From contig OX359264.1 of the NCBI GenBank assembly GCA_947179155.2, positions 4,212,001-4,276,000 of the forward strand: a DNA stretch of 64,000 bases, given 5' to 3'. Shown piece after piece: positions 59,037-64,000 of the stretch. The position numbers and the translations under genes are program-made. Source of the DNA: Hedera helix. Taxonomy: Eukaryota; Streptophyta; Magnoliopsida; Apiales; Araliaceae. Position 1 is the first letter of the stretch. Each line of letters starts with the position of its first letter. Under the pieces are notes generated by a model that saw only the letters and a program-made list of their open reading frames with translations, was not told the DNA's origin and made no database searches.

Positions 59037-61937
59037 TGTGACGCCCCCAAATCTAGGCCCACACAGCCCAAACTTGAGTCGTCAAAAGACTACAACAAAA
59101 TTATTACAACAAAGCACAGCGTACAACAATACCGTGTATAATAATACACAACTAAGTCTTCACTTTTATTGCCACACTATTTTACAACACGTGAAGACTA
59201 CGATAGCTATTCCTCATACTCTCACTCCATTCCCCGGCTAGACCCAGCTACGTTCTCATATCCTGTTGAAAAAATAATGGAACAAAAGGGTGAGCTCAAA
59301 TAGCCCAGTAAGAAATATCATGACTAAGATAATGACGAATAAATTATCATTAGCCTTCAACAGGTGAGTTCTTGATAGAATACAACAGAATACAAGGTGT
59401 ATATCAAAAACTGCAGTTAAATTCTTAAACAACGTTCAGATCAATAATAGCAGCGGAATGAGTAATCTATTAGAAGAATAATGCAGACTATAATGTCCAC
59501 TCGGTTCTCTTTTTAGGAAAAACATCATCAACTTTTATCATCTGAAATACCATTAGTCATGATAATAAAAATTCACAGTTCCTGATCATAATCATGCAGA
59601 TCAACAGTTCATATTTGCACTACGGGCCAAAGACATTTAATATAACACCAACGGTCATGATTATACCAGATTCAGCCTTTGGTCATAATCATACCAAACA
59701 ACAGTTCATCTATGCACTACGGGCCAAAGAGAACTTTCAATATAACAACAACGGTCATGATTATACCAGATTCAGCCTTTGGTCATAATCATACCAAACA
59801 ACAGTTCATCTATGCACTACGGGCCAAAGAGAACTTTCACCACGTGCCATAAAAGACACCGAACAGATGTATCGCCTTTAACCTAATATATCGCCTTTAA
59901 CCTATCATCTGTTCAACAAATATATCACATCTGTGCCCCCGACCACAGATATTCACAACAGCTTGATTCTTGATGATTAGTACAAATAATAGATATACAA
60001 TTGATGAACAGAAGAAACAGGATAAACAATAAGTATCGGAAGTTTACTTTGTGCAGATTCAAATAATGTCCAAATTGTCAACATGATGTGGAGTGAAATT
60101 TAAAAATGTTATTCAAGATTCTCAGTTCAGAATAACGGTTACAGTTCAATAGAAAGATTCAGAAAATAGGAAGGTTCAGTTGAAATAATGAAGTTCAACT
60201 ATTATGGAACATATAATATTTTCAGGAATTATAGAAGCAATAGTTCCATAATAAGTTTCGATTCAGGAGTATGAAAGAAAATAATATCCCTTACCGTAGC
60301 AAGTTTAAGAGTGTAAAAAAAATGACATTTCTTACCGTAGTAAGTTTAAGAGTGAAAAAAAATGACATTTCTTACCGTAGTAAGTTTAAGAGTGAAAAAA
60401 AATGACATTTCTTACCTTAACACGTGACTGGATATTGATTTAAATGAGATTGATCAACCTATATATTTTTAATATAATCAGTAAATATCACATATAAAAA
60501 TTCATGGTGCGTACTAACTCGTCTATTATAAATTTGTTAAAAGTGATTTGATCAAATAGTATAATATAATAACAAAATAATAAAAACTTAAAATTAAATT
60601 ACTATTCTCGAAGTTACTATTCAGGGGTTACTGTTCACTCGCGGGTTACTATTCATCCCGGAGTTACTATTCATCCCGAGGTTACTATTCATTCCGAGGT
60701 TACTATTCATTCACGGCGTTACTATTCACAGTATATAAAAATATATAATTTTTCAAAATAAAGTCTTCCAAAAAAAGTCTTTTAAAGGAAGATTTGTGAA
60801 TACCGTGAAAATAGGAATTTATGAAATAACTACTCTTTAATAAAAGACTTACTTGAAAAATTCCTGCACTCCTTTTGGCTTTCAAACTCTCAAAATAGCC
60901 TTACTATTATCAGAGAAAACTCATAAAATTCTTATAGAAAAATTTTATGTTTTAGGTGTGATTTTTCTATTCAGCTGAACAAGCTATTTATAGGAGAAAA
61001 GAAGTTACTATGCGTGGTAGGTGAACAGAAAAAAAATTTCTTCAGCAAAGGCTGCGTAACAACCTTCACCAACCATTTCCCAAAACACATTTCTCACATT
61101 TCATGTGGGCCCCACAGTGGGTCCCACATGTTTCTTACTATTCACGTCACTATTCACGTTACTATTCACGTTACTATTTCAAATAGTAAAATTAATTATT
61201 TTTTTATTTTTTATTTATTTATTTATTTATTTATTTATTCTTCCTGTGAGTCCAACATATAAAATAATGTTACCACAATAATGTAAGAAACACGTTACAT
61301 ATTTTTATTAATTTAATAATATAAATTATAGTGTATTTGCTACTGTGACAATTATTAGGTTCAATAATTTTAAAAACAGTGCTGCAACAATTATTGACTC
61401 AATGATATAAAATACAGTGTAATGACAATTATTAAATCAATAATGCAAAATACTGTGTAGCAACAATAATTGAATTGATAATATAAAATATTATGCAGTG
61501 ACAATTATCGATGAAATGATGCGTAACAGTTACGGTGTCAATTATCAGAACAATAGTATGAGACACTGTGCAATACCGCGTGCTACTGTAGAGTACCGTG
61601 TGCTACAGAAAATACCATAAATTACCGTATGCTACTATTCTTTTATCACCGGTATTTTAACAGTTAACACCGTTGACTATTTTTATTTAAAAAGGTTACT
61701 TCTGTCGTTTTCTATATCCGACAAATATTCCGTTGTGGGGTCCACCAATAATTAGTTATTTCGGCGCCGTCGTACGGCCCGAATATTCCCCGACAAAACG
61801 AATATTCCCCGACAAAATAAAATTTGCACATAACATCCTTAACTTTCAATTTTGTTAATTTAACCACTTACTGTTTCAGGAAAAATATATATGAAGAAAA
61901 ATTAATTTTTATATTTCATAAAATTCGGGGTCTTACA
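59037..61937 (-). repeat. Array LTR 2 (2901 bp)
   Basis: Same length and layout as LTR 1. The minus-strand TATA motif is at 60984-60993. It differs from LTR 1 at a few bases (for example CCCGGAG for CCCGAGG near 60658). Confidence 0.93.
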
Positions 61938-62019
61938 ACCTCCCCTCCTTATGAAATTTCGTCCCCGAAATTGACGTACCGGGCATTTCAAAGTTATCCT
62001 CCTGATTTCCAGATGACAT
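61933..62019 (-). other. Second copy of the 28-codon gag-pol fusion ORF
   Basis: Same as 58750-58836 one period away. The second codon is TCA in place of GCA (MSSGNQ), a single G-to-T change on the coding strand. The frame is otherwise open to the LTR-junction stop. Confidence 0.55.
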
Positions 62020-62219
62020 ACTAAACTGTGGTCACAAAATAATTGTTAGTTCAAACAAACTGACTCATCACTTCTTGTTCCTACATTCAAATCGATTCGT
62101 TAGATAACAAAATCTAATTTAGGTGGGACACACTAGTGACTGATTCTATCCGTATCTCCCCTCCTAGTTTTAACCCCAGATCTCCATTAAAGACCATATC
62201 CCTAAGCTCTGATGCCAAC
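61938..62219 (-). mobile_element. Array internal region 2 (282 bp)
   Basis: Identical in layout to internal region 1: primer site next to LTR 3, leader, gag start, deletion junction, and polypurine tract next to LTR 2. Confidence 0.88.
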
Positions 62220-64000
62220 TGTGACGCCCCCAAATCTAGGCCCACACAGCCCAAACTTGAGTCGTCAAAAGACTACAACAAAATTATTACAACAAAGCAC
62301 AGCGTACAACAATACCGTGTATAATAATACACAACTAAGTCTTCACTTTTATTGCCACACTATTTTACAACACGTGAAGACTACGATAACTATTCCTCAT
62401 ACTCTCACTCCATTCCCCGGCTAGACCCAGCTACGTTCTCATATCCTGTTGAAAAAATAATGGAACAAAAGGGTGAGCTCAAATAGCCCAGTAAGAAATA
62501 TCATGACTAAGATAATGACGAATAAATTATCATTAGCCTTCAACAGGTGAGTTCTTGATAGAATACAACAGAATACAAGGTGTATATCAAAAACTGCAGT
62601 TAAATTCTTAAACAACGTTCAGATCAATAATAGCAGCGGAATGAGTAATCTATTAGAAGAATAATGCAGACTATAATGTCCACTCGGTTCTCTTTTTAGG
62701 AAAAACATCATCAACTTTTATCATCTGAAATACCATTAGTCATGATAATAAAAATTCACAGTTCCTGATCATAATCATGCAGATCAACAGTTCATATTTG
62801 CACTACGGGCCAAAGACATTTAATATAACACCAACGGTCATGATTATACCAGATTCAGCCTTTGGTCATAATCATACCAAACAACAGTTCATCTATGCAC
62901 TACGGGCCAAAGAGAACTTTCAATATAACAACAACGGTCATGATTATACCAGATTCAGCCTTTGGTCATAATCATACCAAACAACAGTTCATCTATGCAC
63001 TACGGGCCAAAGAGAACTTTCACCACGTGCCATAAAAGACACCGAACAGATGTATCGCCTTTAACCTAATATATCGCCTTTAACCTATCATCTGTTCAAC
63101 AAATATATCACATCTGTGCCCCCGACCACAGATATTCACAACAGCTTGATTCTTGATGATTAGTACAAATAATAGATATACAATTGATGAACAGAAGAAA
63201 CAGGATAAACAATAAGTATCGGAAGTTTACTTTGTGCAGATTCAAATAATGTCCAAATTGTCAACATGATGTGGAGTGAAATTTAAAAATGTTATTCAAG
63301 ATTCTCAGTTCAGAATAACGGTTACAGTTCAATAGAAAGATTCAGAAAATAGGAAGGTTCAGTTGAAATAATGAAGTTCAACTATTATGGAACATATAAT
63401 ATTTTCAGGAATTATAGAAGCAATAGTTCCATAATAAGTTTCGATTCAGGAGTATGAAAGAAAATAATATCCCTTACCGTAGCAAGTTTAAGAGTGTAAA
63501 AAAAATGACATTTCTTACCGTAGTAAGTTTAAGAGTGAAAAAAAATGACATTTCTTACCGTAGTAAGTTTAAGAGTGAAAAAAAATGACATTTCTTACCT
63601 TAACACGTGACTGGATATTGATTTAAATGAGATTGATCAACCTATATATTTTTAATATAATCAGTAAATATCACATATAAAAATTCATGGTGCGTACTAA
63701 CTCGTATATTATAAATTTGTTAAAAGTGATTTGATCAAATAGTATAATATAATAACAAAATAATAAAAACTTAAAATTAAATTACTATTCTCGAAGTTAC
63801 TATTCAGGGGTTACTGTTCACTCGCGGGTTACTATTCATCCCGGAGTTACTATTCATCCCGAGGTTACTATTCATTCCGAGGTTACTATTCATTCACGGC
63901 GTTACTATTCACAGTATATAAAAATATATAATTTTTCAAAATAAAGTCTTCCAAAAAAAGTCTTTTAAAGGAAGATTTGTGAATACCGTGAAAATAGGAA
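62220..64000 (-). repeat. Array LTR 3, cut by the window edge
   Basis: The first 1781 bp of a third LTR, collinear with the other two. It shares CCCGGAG near 63841 with LTR 2 but has the LTR 1 base in CTCGTATATT near 63702. Confidence 0.92.

Larger units (their letters stand above)
55854..64000 (-). mobile_element. Tandem LTR-internal-LTR-internal-LTR array (period 3183 bp)
   Basis: Three minus-strand LTRs (55854-58754, 59037-61937, 62220 to the window end) alternate with two 282-bp internal regions (58755-59036, 61938-62219). The spacing is exactly 3183 bp with only scattered single-base differences, for example near 57477, 60522 and 62388. Adjacent units share an LTR, as expected from unequal LTR-LTR recombination or from multi-LTR integration. 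The array continues past the right edge. Confidence 0.93.

Overview
This is a plant nuclear window, almost certainly from a eudicot. It is AT-rich, and about two thirds of it is LTR retrotransposon sequence of one Ty3/gypsy chromovirus family. That family has Tekay/Del-type gag-pol, long LTRs of about 2.8-3.1 kb beginning TGTAAGACCCC and ending GGCGTCACA, an initiator-Met-type primer site and 5-bp target duplications. No genus can be named from the sequence alone. One complete host gene is present: an RBR-type E3 ubiquitin ligase.

Layout. (1) 1-3840: a reverse-strand long-LTR copia-like remnant, running off the left edge, is split by a gypsy solo LTR (195-2974) with a perfect GAGAA duplication. 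(2) 4425-32089: a four-level nest in which every level is closed by matching 5-bp duplications. Gypsy element A (TGTTT) has its 3' LTR split by gypsy solo LTR B (TCAAA). B is split by copia-like solo LTR C (ATTTT). C is split by gypsy element D (ACAAA), which lies on the minus strand. D has almost identical 2846-bp LTRs and one gag-pol frame broken by only two nonsense codons. A is older: it carries a homopolymer frameshift and further stops. (3) 33600-38300: the RBR gene, with three coding exons, an RNase H-like N-terminal region and RING1-IBR-RING2. (4) 38.4-55.4 kb: a decayed array of ARGONAUTE2-like gene remnants. Copy 1 keeps a Gly/Arg-rich first exon and a frameshifted last exon but no PAZ, MID or PIWI region. 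Copy 2 keeps promoter, leader and 25 codons before an LTR fragment interrupts it. Copy 3 keeps only promoter and leader. These are separated by a hAT remnant with a transposase C-terminal fragment, a Tourist-like MITE, a 229-bp Helitron-like element, a fold-back repeat family and old LTR pieces. (5) 55572-64000: an LTR fragment followed by a tandem LTR-internal-LTR-internal-LTR array with an exact 3183-bp period. Its internal region is only 282 bp and keeps the primer site, the gag start and the polypurine tract.

The most unusual items are the tandem-LTR array, whose deleted interior fuses the gag start in frame to the pol end as a 28-codon ORF, and the AGO2-like remnants that keep both gene ends without the catalytic core. 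Retrotransposon reading frames are described as found, and nothing has been reconstructed.
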